Below the pieces are notes generated by a model, which was given only the letters and a program-made list of their open reading frames with translations, had not been told where the DNA came from and ran no database searches. This document shows positions 53,259-61,924 of a stretch of DNA of 64,000 nucleotides, one piece after another; within the stretch, counting starts at the first letter, position 1, and the number at the start of each line of letters is the position of its first letter. Made by a program: the position numbers and the translations under genes. The DNA lies in assembly GCA_038148895.1 (NCBI GenBank), contig JBBVGQ010000001.1. One strand, 5' to 3'. Source of the DNA: Tamlana sp038148895 (GTDB lineage Bacteria; Bacteroidota; Bacteroidia; Flavobacteriales; Flavobacteriaceae).

Positions 53259-53403
53259 TAATTATTGTAATCTTAAATGAATTTCTAAAGTTAATTGAAA
53301 TTCGGTTATTAAATAGCGATAATTTAGGCGAAGAATTTGCTATTTGTTCTACAAAGCTACGGTTTTAATATTAAACGAAGGTTTAGTTAAGATTAAATCA
53401 TAA

Positions 53404-53435
53404 AAAAAGACCTTTAAATTAATGAAGGTCTTTTT
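53404..53435 (-). terminator. Terminator of the propeller-repeat T9SS gene
   Basis: AAAAAGACCTT and AAGGTCTTTTT form an 11-bp stem with a 10-nt loop, 20 bp after the stop codon. A T-run follows in both directions. Confidence 0.85.
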
Positions 53436-53455
53436 AAAATATTTCGAATAATAAG

Positions 53456-54925
53456 TTATTCAACCACAATTTTTTTGGTTGACTTTCCTTTGTTGGTTTC
53501 TATTTCTATAAAATAGATGCCACTAGCCAAATCTTTGACATTTATTTTTAAGGTTTTTACTGAATATAAATATTGGCTTTGGATATTATAAATATTGACT
53601 TGTTTTAGCTCATAACCACTGTTTAAATGGATGTTTAAAACATCGTTAATGGGGATGGGGTATAACTTAAAATGATTTTTGTTAAAACTTTCTATTGATA
53701 ACACAGCAAATAAATCGTAAATAACAACATTTCCTGTAATATTTCCATAACCATCATTAAATTGTCCTGCTACTGCTAAAGTAAAGCCATCTGCCGACAA
53801 ACTTATATTTAAACCAGCCATTTCATTTATTTGATGACCATAAATATTATTATCTAATTCTACCCAACTTCCTGATATATTATTGAATATCCTTACATGA
53901 CCAGTGTTTTCACCATTTTCGTCATTAAATGGCACTCCTACGGCAAAGGTAAATCCATCTGCTGATAAACTTAAATGTTCTCCAAATCTATTACCTGAAA
54001 CTTTACCATTTACATTATCGCCTATTTGAATCCAATTACCTGAAACGTTTTCAAAAACACGCACATGACCTGAATCATCACCATTTTCGTCATTTTGTGG
54101 AGCACCAACAACTACTATATTTCCATTTGATGATAAACATAAACTAGCACCAAACCAATCTCCTTCAGCCTCTCCATCTATATCATTACCTATTTGGATC
54201 CAATTACCTGAAACGTTTTCAAAAACACGTACATGACCTGAATCATCACCATTTCCATCGTTGAACACTCCTCCAATTGCCAATATATTACCATCCGATG
54301 ATAAACATAAACTATTTCCAAACCTGTCGCCCGTAGCCTCTCCAACTATATCATTACCTATTTGAGTCCAAACTTCTGATATATTCTTAAAAACACGTAC
54401 ATGACCTGAACTCATTCCATTTCCATCATTATGCAAGGCTCCTATAGCAACTATACTGCCATCAGAAGACAAACTTACTTTATGACCAAATAAATCCCCT
54501 TCAGCAGCACCATTTATATCGTTACCTATTTGAATCCAATTACCTGAAACGTTTTCGAAAACACGCACATGACCTGAACTCGTTCCGTTTCCATCATTAA
54601 ATACAGCCCCTATTGCAACTATACTACCATCTGATGATAAACTTACACTAAAACCCGATCTGTCTTTTAAATCTTCTCCATCAATAGTGGCTCCTATTTG
54701 TTTCCATTCATTTAATTTATACTCAAAAATACTGACATGACCTGGGTTTGATTCATTATTTACACTATTAAAATGATCTCCTATAGCGATTATTTTACCA
54801 TCAGAAGATAAACTCATACTTGTACCAAAATTATCACCAATTGTTTTTCCGTCAATTCCACTTCCTATTAAAGATTGCCCAAAACTCAATAGAGGGATTA
54901 ACATAAAAAGTAAATACTTTTTCAT
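53456..54925 (-). CDS. T9SS-secreted seven-repeat beta-propeller-like protein
   Basis: A 489-aa secreted protein. The signal peptide (1-16) is followed by seven tandem repeats of about 55 residues (about 20-405), each with the pattern FGxSxSLSSDGxIVAIGxxxNDGNG, then SGHVRVFENVSGNWIQIGNDI. This FG-GAP-like seven-fold layout suggests one complete beta-propeller. A T9SS type A sorting domain ends the protein (about 415-489, YPIPINDVLNIHLNSGYELK to KIVVE). The repeats are nearly identical in places even at DNA level, implying recent expansion. It probably serves as a surface adhesin or binding protein; no PUL link is apparent. Confidence 0.8.
   Translation of the reverse strand: MKKYLLFMLIPLLSFGQSLIGSGIDGKTIGDNFGTSMSLSSDGKIIAIGDHFNSVNNESNPGHVSIFEYKLNEWKQIGATIDGEDLKDRSGFSVSLSSDGSIVAIGAVFNDGNGTSSGHVRVFENVSGNWIQIGNDINGAAEGDLFGHKVSLSSDGSIVAIGALHNDGNGMSSGHVRVFKNISEVWTQIGNDIVGEATGDRFGNSLCLSSDGNILAIGGVFNDGNGDDSGHVRVFENVSGNWIQIGNDIDGEAEGDWFGASLCLSSNGNIVVVGAPQNDENGDDSGHVRVFENVSGNWIQIGDNVNGKVSGNRFGEHLSLSADGFTFAVGVPFNDENGENTGHVRIFNNISGSWVELDNNIYGHQINEMAGLNISLSADGFTLAVAGQFNDGYGNITGNVVIYDLFAVLSIESFNKNHFKLYPIPINDVLNIHLNSGYELKQVNIYNIQSQYLYSVKTLKINVKDLASGIYFIEIETNKGKSTKKIVVE
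53710..54880 (-). repeat. Seven tandem ~165-bp repeats within the propeller gene
   Basis: Each blade of the gene above is about 165 bp; several copies share long identical stretches (for example the GHVRVFENVSGNWIQIGND coding segment near 54004-54067, 54172-54232 and 54522-54570), a sign of recent tandem duplication. Confidence 0.7.
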
Positions 54926-55482
54926 ACTTTAATATACATTATTAAGATTCTAAATATAAACCTATTCCTTTTTATTAAATAAGAATATTCGACAAAATGA
55001 GCAAAAACTAGACTTATCCACATTATACATTATATCAATAAATTCTTTTAAAAATTTTAAAAAATAAATGATGGTTATTATAGGGTGTTAATAGCGGTAT
55101 AACTTTTTTAAATTTTATTTTGATTACAATAAGTTTACGTTCTATTAAGAGGTAATTAACATTGAAAATTATTTTAAAAGCTTCATATTTAACTTATTTC
55201 AAATTTGTGTTCACAGTTGTTAACAACCAAAATTAACCGGTTTTTATTCATAACTTTTAAAAATGTTGTGTTTATATATTTAAATTTTTAGACTGAAAAC
55301 TTGTCCAGAAAAAATGAATTAAAAATTTGCTTTTTACCTTGAGGTTTTGGTTTTAAAAAATTATTGAATTATCCCAATTTTTGTTTTATAAAATAATGAA
55401 CACTTATTAACAAGTAATGAATAATATCATTCACATGTTTATAATTATTACCTTTGTATTAGGTTATATTAAAACATAAAAA
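54926..55482. other. 557-bp AT-rich divergent intergenic region with a DnaA box
   Basis: No gene is seen between the divergent propeller gene and rpiB. The stretch is strongly AT-rich, with one perfect DnaA box TTATCCACA at 55014-55022, a GTTGTTAACAAC palindrome near 55217, and the rpiB promoter at its right end. It could be an ordinary long leader or a replication-related site; a single clear box does not settle it. Confidence 0.45.
55449..55456 (+). promoter_or_regulatory. -7 promoter box for rpiB
   Basis: TACCTTTG is a perfect TAnnTTTG box, 26 nt upstream of the rpiB ATG at 55483. Confidence 0.65.
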
Positions 55483-55917
55483 ATGAATATTTCAATAGGA
55501 AACGACCACGCCGGAACCGATTATAAAAAAGCTATTGTTAAACATCTTGAAGCAAAAGGATATACCGTTAAAAACTATGGTACAGATAGGAATGACAGTG
55601 TAGATTATGCCGATTTTGTTCACCCTGTTGCTGATGATGTTGAAAACGGAAAAGCCGATTTTGGTATTCTACTTTGCGGTAGCGCCAATGGTGTTGCTAT
55701 GACAGCAAATAAACACCAAAAAATACGTGCCGGTTTGTGCTGGAACAAAGAAATTGTTCATTTAATACGAAGCCATAATAATGCCAATATATTATGTATT
55801 CCCGCAAGATTTACAGCCATTCAACAAGCTATTGAAATGGTTGACGTTTTTTTAAATACCGATTTTGAAGGCGGCCGCCACCAAACTAGAATAGATAAAA
55901 TACCGGTATCTTGCTAA
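55483..55917 (+). CDS. rpiB: Ribose-5-phosphate isomerase B
   Basis: A 144-aa cytoplasmic enzyme interconverting ribose 5-phosphate and ribulose 5-phosphate in the pentose phosphate pathway. The N-terminal ISIGNDHAGTDYK binds substrate phosphate; the active-site loop ILLCGSANGVAM contains the catalytic Cys; ANILCIPAR and the C-terminal GGRHQTRIDKI are standard for the RpiB/LacAB family. Length is normal. Its TAA abuts the ATG of the CDF gene (no gap), so the two form an operon. Confidence 0.95.
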   Translation: MNISIGNDHAGTDYKKAIVKHLEAKGYTVKNYGTDRNDSVDYADFVHPVADDVENGKADFGILLCGSANGVAMTANKHQKIRAGLCWNKEIVHLIRSHNNANILCIPARFTAIQQAIEMVDVFLNTDFEGGRHQTRIDKIPVSC

Positions 55918-56835
55918 ATGCCACATAACCATTCCCATAATCACAGCCATAGCCACTCCGATTTAAAAGGTAGAAATCTTTTAATATCCATTTTACTAAA
56001 CATCCTTATTACAGCATCGCAAGTAGTTGGTGGCGTGTTGTCCGGTAGTTTGGCTCTTTTAAGTGATGCACTTCATAATTTTAGTGATGTTTTGTCTTTG
56101 GTTGTTAGTTATGCTGCCAATAGGTTGGCAAAGAAACAAGCATCAATGCACCGAACATTTGGTTATAAACGCGCCGAAATTTTAGCGGCATTTGTTAATG
56201 CTTCTACATTAATTATTGTTGCGGTTTTACTGATTATTGAGGCGTTTAAAAGATTCAGAAATCCAGAAGAGATTGAAAGTGGTCTGGTTATTTGGTTGTC
56301 ATTGTTAGGTATTATTGCTAATGGTTTAAGTGTACTTCTGCTTAAAAAGGATTCAAAATCAAACATGAATATGCGCAGTGCATATCTACACTTATTAACT
56401 GATATGATGGCCAGTGTTGCGGTATTAATTGGTGGTTTACTGATGAAATTCTATGAAATTTATTGGGTAGACAGCGCATTAACTTTAACCATTGCCCTTT
56501 ATCTTATCTATATGGGTTACGATTTATTAAAAACATCAACTAAAGTATTGATGCTTTTTACACCAGATAACATTCCGATAAAAAAAATTGTAGAAGAAAT
56601 AAACGCTTTTGAAAGTATTAAAAATGTGCACCATGTACACGTTTGGCAATTAAATGAAGACGAAGTGCATTTAGAGGCCCATATCGATTTTACCGAAGAC
56701 ATCACCCTTTCTGAATTTGACGCCATTTTACGTAAAATAGAAGATTTGGTTTTCTCAAAATATGATATCAACCATGTAAACATTCAACCAGAATTTGAAA
56801 AAGTTGATGCCAAAGATGTTATTGTACAGGATTGA
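55918..56835 (+). CDS. Cation diffusion facilitator metal exporter (CzcD/ZitB-like)
   Basis: A 305-aa inner-membrane exporter of zinc or a similar divalent cation. A His-rich N-terminus (HNHSHNHSHSHSD) is a probable metal-binding segment. Six transmembrane helices follow, with the paired metal-site motifs ALLSDALHNFSDV (TM2) and HLLTDMMASV (TM5), then a cytoplasmic ferredoxin-like CTD from about residue 215 (VHHVHVWQLNEDEVHLEAHI). The CDF signature is complete. It starts directly after rpiB and ends before a terminator-like palindrome. Metal specificity is not certain; Zn is the likeliest. Confidence 0.93.
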   Translation: MPHNHSHNHSHSHSDLKGRNLLISILLNILITASQVVGGVLSGSLALLSDALHNFSDVLSLVVSYAANRLAKKQASMHRTFGYKRAEILAAFVNASTLIIVAVLLIIEAFKRFRNPEEIESGLVIWLSLLGIIANGLSVLLLKKDSKSNMNMRSAYLHLLTDMMASVAVLIGGLLMKFYEIYWVDSALTLTIALYLIYMGYDLLKTSTKVLMLFTPDNIPIKKIVEEINAFESIKNVHHVHVWQLNEDEVHLEAHIDFTEDITLSEFDAILRKIEDLVFSKYDINHVNIQPEFEKVDAKDVIVQD

Positions 56836-56849
56836 CAAATTTATTTGTC

Positions 56850-56876
56850 ATGCTGAACTTGGTTCAGCATCTTTTT
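56850..56876 (+). terminator. Terminator of rpiB-CDF, REP-like element copy 3
   Basis: ATGCTGAA-CTTGG-TTCAGCAT is a perfect 8-bp stem with a 5-nt loop, followed by CTTTTT. It is the best copy of the CTGAACTTG element seen at 6575 and 15681. A second hairpin (GACAAAT / ATTTGTC) lies just before it. Confidence 0.7.
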
Positions 56877-56883
56877 ATTAATT

Positions 56884-57330
56884 ATGCTAGAAATTAAATT
56901 AAAATCCTTTAAAGAATTAACCAAACAAGAACTTTATGATTTGCTTCAGTTGCGTAGCGAAGTATTTGTGGTTGAGCAGAATTGTGTTTACCAAGACATT
57001 GATGGAAAAGACGAAAAAGCACTCCATGTTTTAGGTTTTAAAAACAATAAATTAATTGCTTATTCCAGAATTTTTAAACCAGGAGATTATTTTGAAAAAG
57101 CCAGTATAGGCAGGGTAGTGGTTGCTAAAAAAGAAAGACACTATAAATATGGTTACGATATCATGAAAGCGTCTATCAAAGCTATTAAAATCCACTTTCA
57201 GGAATCTACGATAAAAATTTCTGCACAGTGCTACCTAAAACAATTTTATACCAATGTTGGGTTTAAAGCAATGGGTGCGGAGTATCTTGAAGATGATATT
57301 CCGCATATAGCCATGATAGGGTCGTTTTGA
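56884..57330 (+). CDS. ElaA-like GNAT acetyltransferase
   Basis: A 148-aa acetyltransferase of the ElaA type. ELYDLLQLRSEVFVVEQNCVY (about 18-38) is the ElaA hallmark, followed by DIDGKDEKALHVLG. IGRVVVAKKERHYKYGYDIM carries the acetyl-CoA-binding loop, although with KKERHYKYG instead of the usual R/QxxGxG/A pattern. The substrate is unknown. It is a single gene after the CDF terminator, convergent with the LRR gene. Confidence 0.88.
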   Translation: MLEIKLKSFKELTKQELYDLLQLRSEVFVVEQNCVYQDIDGKDEKALHVLGFKNNKLIAYSRIFKPGDYFEKASIGRVVVAKKERHYKYGYDIMKASIKAIKIHFQESTIKISAQCYLKQFYTNVGFKAMGAEYLEDDIPHIAMIGSF

Positions 57331-57343
57331 AATTTCATTGCCG

Positions 57344-58747
57344 TCATCGTTTTAATGCGAAATGACCTTTTAAAATTTCTTTGGTATTTAAAACGATAAC
57401 ATACCAATAACTATCAGAATTTAGCGGTTGGCCGTTAAATGTGCCGTCCCAGCCATTGGAGGTTGAGGATAAATATTTAAGCAATTTTCCGTGGCGATTA
57501 TAAATGGTAATGTTATTTATTAAATTGTTGTTATCAACAACTTTCCAAATATCATGGCTGCCATCCCCATTTGGTGTAAAATATTTTGGAATAAAATAGT
57601 TGTTTTCCGCAATGATGACATTAAAACTCGATTCGCTGCTAAAGCAACTATTTTCATTGTAAATATAAACGGTTTGAGAACTTGGTATTACATCACCAGC
57701 ATTTAAAGCCGTACCATTACCACCCGATTCGGTAAAATAACTGCCGTTGTTTATCATTGGTAAAGTATAACTTGTACCAATAAAATCTTCTAAAAATGAA
57801 ACAGGAATAAAATCATTGCAATCTTCAATTCTACCAACATAGCCAGAGAAAGAATTTGGTAGCCAACCGCTATGATTTCCATTTACATCATCAACAACCA
57901 CGCAATTTAAATAGGGATTGGAATCAAAGTTCACCGAAATAAAATCATTGTTATTGCCATTTCTTAAGTTTAGACTACAAAGTTGGTTATTGCTGCAATC
58001 TAAATCGGTTAAATTTGAATTGCTTGAAAGGTCTAAACTTGAAATGTTATTAAAAGAACAAAAAAGAACATCCAATCTAGAATTGTTTTGAAGGTCTAAG
58101 CTTGAAATATTATTTTGTTCACAGCTTAAGTAAGAAAGATTGGTATTTGCATCAATATTTAAATTTGATATTAAATTATTGCCACATTGAAACCGACTAA
58201 GCCCCGTGATATTAGAAACATCGATTGCATTTATTTTGTTTTCTTCACAAACCAAAACATTTAAAATGGTATTATTAGAAACATCTAAACTTGTTAGATT
58301 ATTCATTTCACAACGCAAAGAAATCAATCCAGTATTTTGAGTGACATCCAGATTTGACAATTGATTGTTGAAGCACCACAACCTTATTAAATTAGCTTGA
58401 CTGGTAACATCTAAACTAGATAATAGATTATTGCTACAATATAGTTCGGAAAGGTTTGTGTTGTTGCTGACATCAAGAGAAGGCAATAAATTATCTGAAC
58501 AATCTAGATTTGTTAAGGCTAAAAAATCTTCAATGCCCGTTAAATCTGATATATTTTTCCCAACAAGGTCCAGATTAGTTATACCACTTATATTAGAGGT
58601 TAACACTAAATCATCAAGGGGTGGAGTATCAAAACCTAAATCAATAAGGGTTTGTTCAAAATTATCATCTGGAACAAAGGTGTTTTGGCAAACACTTATA
58701 AGGCTATTTAAACAAATGCAAAATAGTAAATAGGTTTTATAGGGCAT
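57344..58747 (-). CDS. Leucine-rich-repeat protein with CHU_C (T9SS type B) tail
   Basis: A 467-aa secreted protein. After a signal peptide (1-20) about ten LRRs of 21 residues (about 60-285) follow the pattern NLxxLxCxxNxLSSLDVSNNTxL; each inner strand has a Cys, so the repeats resemble the BspA/TpLRR type. An Ig-like region (about 310-375) and a gliding-motility-type CHU_C domain (about 383-467, PKYFTPNGDGSHDIWKVVDN to LKGHFALKR) end the protein; this tail directs T9SS export and type B sorting. The gene precedes an OmpA gene 6 bp away on the same strand. A role in surface adhesion is likely but not shown. Confidence 0.82.
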   Translation of the reverse strand: MPYKTYLLFCICLNSLISVCQNTFVPDDNFEQTLIDLGFDTPPLDDLVLTSNISGITNLDLVGKNISDLTGIEDFLALTNLDCSDNLLPSLDVSNNTNLSELYCSNNLLSSLDVTSQANLIRLWCFNNQLSNLDVTQNTGLISLRCEMNNLTSLDVSNNTILNVLVCEENKINAIDVSNITGLSRFQCGNNLISNLNIDANTNLSYLSCEQNNISSLDLQNNSRLDVLFCSFNNISSLDLSSNSNLTDLDCSNNQLCSLNLRNGNNNDFISVNFDSNPYLNCVVVDDVNGNHSGWLPNSFSGYVGRIEDCNDFIPVSFLEDFIGTSYTLPMINNGSYFTESGGNGTALNAGDVIPSSQTVYIYNENSCFSSESSFNVIIAENNYFIPKYFTPNGDGSHDIWKVVDNNNLINNITIYNRHGKLLKYLSSTSNGWDGTFNGQPLNSDSYWYVIVLNTKEILKGHFALKR

Positions 58748-58753
58748 AAGCTT

Positions 58754-59611
58754 TTAATTAGCATTGCCAACGTAGGTAATAAGTATTTCTACGCGTCTAT
58801 CAAATTTTGGATCGCCACCAAGAGGAAATTTTCTTCGCATACCCAAATGGCGCATACGTTTTGGGTCAACCCCTTTTTTAACAAAATAATCGTAAACATA
58901 TTTAGCCCGAGCTTCAGATAGGTTGCGTTGTTTGGTGCGTCTATCTACCGCATCCCGGGTATATTGGGTACAACAAACATGCCCTTGTATAGTGAAATAA
59001 ATATCGTCGCGCTCAGCTAAAACCTTAGCTATTTCTTCTAATGTTTTTTTGGAAGCAGGTACTACGGCAGCATAACCTGTTTTAAACAATATGTTATTAA
59101 AAACGATTTTATCACCTTTTGAACTTTCCCTGATGAGATCAATAACATCTTTTTCTTTTGGCTCACTGCTATTCATCGCAAGAAGATCTTCTTTGGGTTT
59201 AGGTGGTTTTGGCTTAACAATAATTTCTACTTTTCTATTTAAGCCCCTGATTTTCAGTATATCTTTTTCTTCAACAATTTTTAGAAGAATTTCGCCTTTG
59301 CCATCAACATTGGTAATTAAATCCTCACTTATTTCATTGTTGGAAAAAATTACTTTTATAGCATCAGCACGTTGTTGTGAGAGTTTTAGATTGTAGTTAT
59401 CCGCACCCCGATCATCACAAAAACCGAATATGGAGATAGACTCAATATCCAAATCATTTAAGGTAGAAATAAATAAAAGCAAACGGTTTTCCTCGGTTGG
59501 AGGAACAACGTATTTATCAGTATCAAAATAAACCTCGTGTTTTAATTCTTTCTGGGAAAAGCCAAACACGCTGTTTAGTATCAGTAATATTAATACCAAT
59601 AATTTATTCAT
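58754..59611 (-). CDS. OmpA-family protein with two OmpA-like domains
   Basis: A 285-aa periplasmic or outer-membrane-associated protein. A signal peptide (1-19) is followed by a first OmpA-like domain (about 25-130, HEVYFDTDKYVVPPTEENR then ISIFGFCDDRGADNYNLKLS) and a second (about 165-285, IVFNNILFKTGYAAVVPASK then IQGHVCCTQYTRDAVDRRTK and LSEARAKYVYDYFVKKGVD). Both can bind peptidoglycan; there is no barrel domain. It is 6 bp upstream of the LRR-CHU_C gene and may be co-expressed with it. Double-OmpA proteins without barrels are less usual. Confidence 0.85.
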   Translation of the reverse strand: MNKLLVLILLILNSVFGFSQKELKHEVYFDTDKYVVPPTEENRLLLFISTLNDLDIESISIFGFCDDRGADNYNLKLSQQRADAIKVIFSNNEISEDLITNVDGKGEILLKIVEEKDILKIRGLNRKVEIIVKPKPPKPKEDLLAMNSSEPKEKDVIDLIRESSKGDKIVFNNILFKTGYAAVVPASKKTLEEIAKVLAERDDIYFTIQGHVCCTQYTRDAVDRRTKQRNLSEARAKYVYDYFVKKGVDPKRMRHLGMRRKFPLGGDPKFDRRVEILITYVGNAN

Positions 59612-59752
59612 AGTAGGGTTTACAATAGGAGTTAAAGATACTATTTTTAATCGAAAACCATGCCAGAACCCTATAAACAGTGGTTTTTACAAGTTGAACA
59701 CACATGTTACGAAACTAAAATACCAGTTTTTCCGATGAAAAACACCTTCATT

Positions 59753-61387
59753 TTACTTTAAAAAGCCTTGATAAGTAGATGGATTACTAAGAATTTCAGT
59801 TGCTTTTTTAATTTCAGCGTCATGAATTTTGTAATAATCGTAAAGGCCTTCCCTATATACATAACGCTTAACGATATCTTCGGTTAAAAGCTCCAACAAA
59901 AATTCTTTATTTTCATCTATAACACTTGTTTTTGATTGCTCTAAATTTGAAATCAACACCTTATAATCCTTTTCAATATCGTCATTCAACTCTTCTTTTT
60001 TAGCGGTTTCAAAAGCTTTTTTAAGTGCTTTTTCAGTATCAGTTTCAAATGAAAAATTGTTGGCTTTTAAGTAGTTTTTAAACTCAGTAAAGTCCTGATC
60101 TGAAAGCTTTAAGTTATTTATATCGTCGACTTTATGATTGTAATAATAGTTTGTGCAATAATCAAAAATTAAATTATTGCTAATGATGGCATTAGTAATA
60201 GGCGAGGTCTTATATGACCCCATAGCAACGTCTGGAAACACACCACCACCATCAAAAACCTTACGCCCGTTTTTAGTTTTAAACTCATGGTAATTTTCCT
60301 GTGAAATTTTAACTGCTTCCCCCTTTTCGTTTCTGTTCCAATAATCCAAAGCCTGAAGGCACCTTCCGGATGGGGTGTAGTATCTGGAGATGGTTATTTT
60401 TACTTGGGTGCCAAAGGCAACTTCCATGGGCCGTTGCACTAAACCTTTTCCAAAACTACGTGCCCCTACAATAACGGCACGGTCTAAATCTTGTAAAGCT
60501 CCCGAAACAATTTCACTAGCCGATGCACTTTTTCCATCTATTAAAATAACCAGTGGAATTTCCGTGTCTATGGGCTCGTTTTTTGTGGTATATGGACGAT
60601 TGAATTGTTTAACCTTAGATTTTGTGGTTACCACCAATTGTCCTCTAGGCACAAAAAGGTTTACAATATCAATGGCTTCATTAACCAATCCGCCAGGGTT
60701 ACCTCTTAAATCCAATATGATTCTTTGTGCGCCCTGGGCTTTTAAATCGCGTAGGGCATAATTGGTTTCGTCGTGTGCTTTTCTACTGAACCTGCTCAAA
60801 ACAATATAACCTGTTTTGTCGTTGACCATTGAAAAATGGGGAACAGCCTTTATTTCAACTTCGGCACGATTAATAGTAGCGGTTTGTGTTTTTCCTTGTC
60901 GTTTATAGGTTACTTCTACCGATGTATCCGGTGAGCCTTTAAGTAAATCACCAGCATTTTCCTTATAGTTCTCAACCAATACATTACCCACTTTAATGAT
61001 TTCATCACCAGCTTTTAAGCCAGCTTTATCTGCTGGGTAATCTTTATAAGGCTCAACCACCACCAACTTATCTTTAAGGGTTTGAATTTTGGCACCAATA
61101 CCGGTATAATCGCCCGTATTGTTAATTCTTGCCTCTTCAACATCTTGTTCGTTCATAAAATTGGTGTAGGGGTCTAAATCTTCCAACATACTTTTTATGG
61201 CGGTGTCCATTAAATCTCCAGGGTTGGTTTCATCAACATAGTTCATGTTAAGTTCTTTGAACAACGTGGTAAAAATTTCGATTTGCTTGGCTATTTCAAA
61301 AAAGTCGTTTTTAAAGGCTGTGGTGCTAAAAAATATAATACTAGCCAATAATGGAATAATAATTTTCTTTTTGGATAATTTCATCAT
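59753..61387 (-). CDS. S41 C-terminal processing peptidase with PDZ domain
   Basis: A 544-aa periplasmic protease of the S41 (CtpA/Prc) family. A signal peptide or anchor (about 5-25) precedes an N-terminal helical region, a PDZ domain (about 85-165, NTGDYTGIGAKIQTLKDK then KAGDEIIKVGNVLVENYKEN), and the catalytic domain with S291 in GKSASASEIVSGAL and K314 in SFGKGLVQ. The long C-terminal part (about 385-544) is a helical extension. I choose the ATG at 61387 (MMKLSKKK), because the longer start at 61444 would overlap rnpA and lacks a signal-like N-terminus. It follows rnpA on the same strand, as in many flavobacteria. Confidence 0.93.
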   Translation of the reverse strand: MMKLSKKKIIIPLLASIIFFSTTAFKNDFFEIAKQIEIFTTLFKELNMNYVDETNPGDLMDTAIKSMLEDLDPYTNFMNEQDVEEARINNTGDYTGIGAKIQTLKDKLVVVEPYKDYPADKAGLKAGDEIIKVGNVLVENYKENAGDLLKGSPDTSVEVTYKRQGKTQTATINRAEVEIKAVPHFSMVNDKTGYIVLSRFSRKAHDETNYALRDLKAQGAQRIILDLRGNPGGLVNEAIDIVNLFVPRGQLVVTTKSKVKQFNRPYTTKNEPIDTEIPLVILIDGKSASASEIVSGALQDLDRAVIVGARSFGKGLVQRPMEVAFGTQVKITISRYYTPSGRCLQALDYWNRNEKGEAVKISQENYHEFKTKNGRKVFDGGGVFPDVAMGSYKTSPITNAIISNNLIFDYCTNYYYNHKVDDINNLKLSDQDFTEFKNYLKANNFSFETDTEKALKKAFETAKKEELNDDIEKDYKVLISNLEQSKTSVIDENKEFLLELLTEDIVKRYVYREGLYDYYKIHDAEIKKATEILSNPSTYQGFLK

Positions 61388-61406
61388 TTTTATTTTTATT
61401 GAATCC

Positions 61407-61787
61407 CTAAAGGTTCTCAGAAACTTTGCATAAAAATTTGGCAAACAAAAGGTTCATAAATTTTTCAATTTGGGCAAAAGTGGGTTTGTCTTTGCCAATG
61501 TACAAAATCATAAACGCATGTTGTGCTTTTAAATTGTTAAAATAAGTGGCTTTGTTTAAACGATAAGCTTCTCGCATTAAACGTTTTATGCGATTTCTGT
61601 CAACAGCGGTTTTAAAGTTGCGTTTACTCACAGAAACACCTGCTTTAGCCATTACCTCATCTTCAAAAGATGTTTTTAGATACACCAAACGCAGGGGAAA
61701 TACCGAAACCGATTGCCCTTCCGCAAACAATTGGTCAATCAGTTTTTTGCCTTTTAATTTTTCTTTTTTAGGAAACGAAGCCTGCAT
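61407..61787 (-). CDS. rnpA: Ribonuclease P protein component
   Basis: A 126-aa basic protein subunit of RNase P, which matures tRNA 5' ends. The family motif KRNFKTAVDRNRIKRLMREA contains the RNR core; the N-terminal KEKLKGKKLIDQLFAEGQSV matches too. I use the ATG at 61787 (MQASFPKKEKLKG), because the residues added by the start at 61829 are hydrophobic and unlike other RnpA. It lies 19 bp ahead of the S41 protease start and diverges from the GCS2-CBS gene. The rpmH gene is not adjacent here. Confidence 0.93.
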   Translation of the reverse strand: MQASFPKKEKLKGKKLIDQLFAEGQSVSVFPLRLVYLKTSFEDEVMAKAGVSVSKRNFKTAVDRNRIKRLMREAYRLNKATYFNNLKAQHAFMILYIGKDKPTFAQIEKFMNLLFAKFLCKVSENL

Positions 61788-61924
61788 AAACAATTTTATG
61801 AACACAAATGTAGCAATATCAATTAACACAGTAATTCACATTTTGCCATATGATAAAAATCATATTTAAAATGTGTGAATCCAAGTACTTTTAACTGTTT
61901 AAACCGTTATTAAAATTTGTGACT

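Noticed and set aside
53710..54880. Regular repeats resembling a CRISPR array
   Set aside because: The unit is about 165 bp, in frame, and encodes propeller blades; there are no short identical repeats with unique spacers and no cas genes.
59660..59761. A 33-codon ATG frame on the plus strand between the OmpA and S41 genes
   Set aside because: No ribosome binding site or promoter, no similarity, overlaps the S41 3' end; likely chance.
61388..61444. Longer N-terminus of the S41 protease
   Set aside because: It would overlap rnpA and lacks signal-peptide character; the ATG at 61387 fits better.
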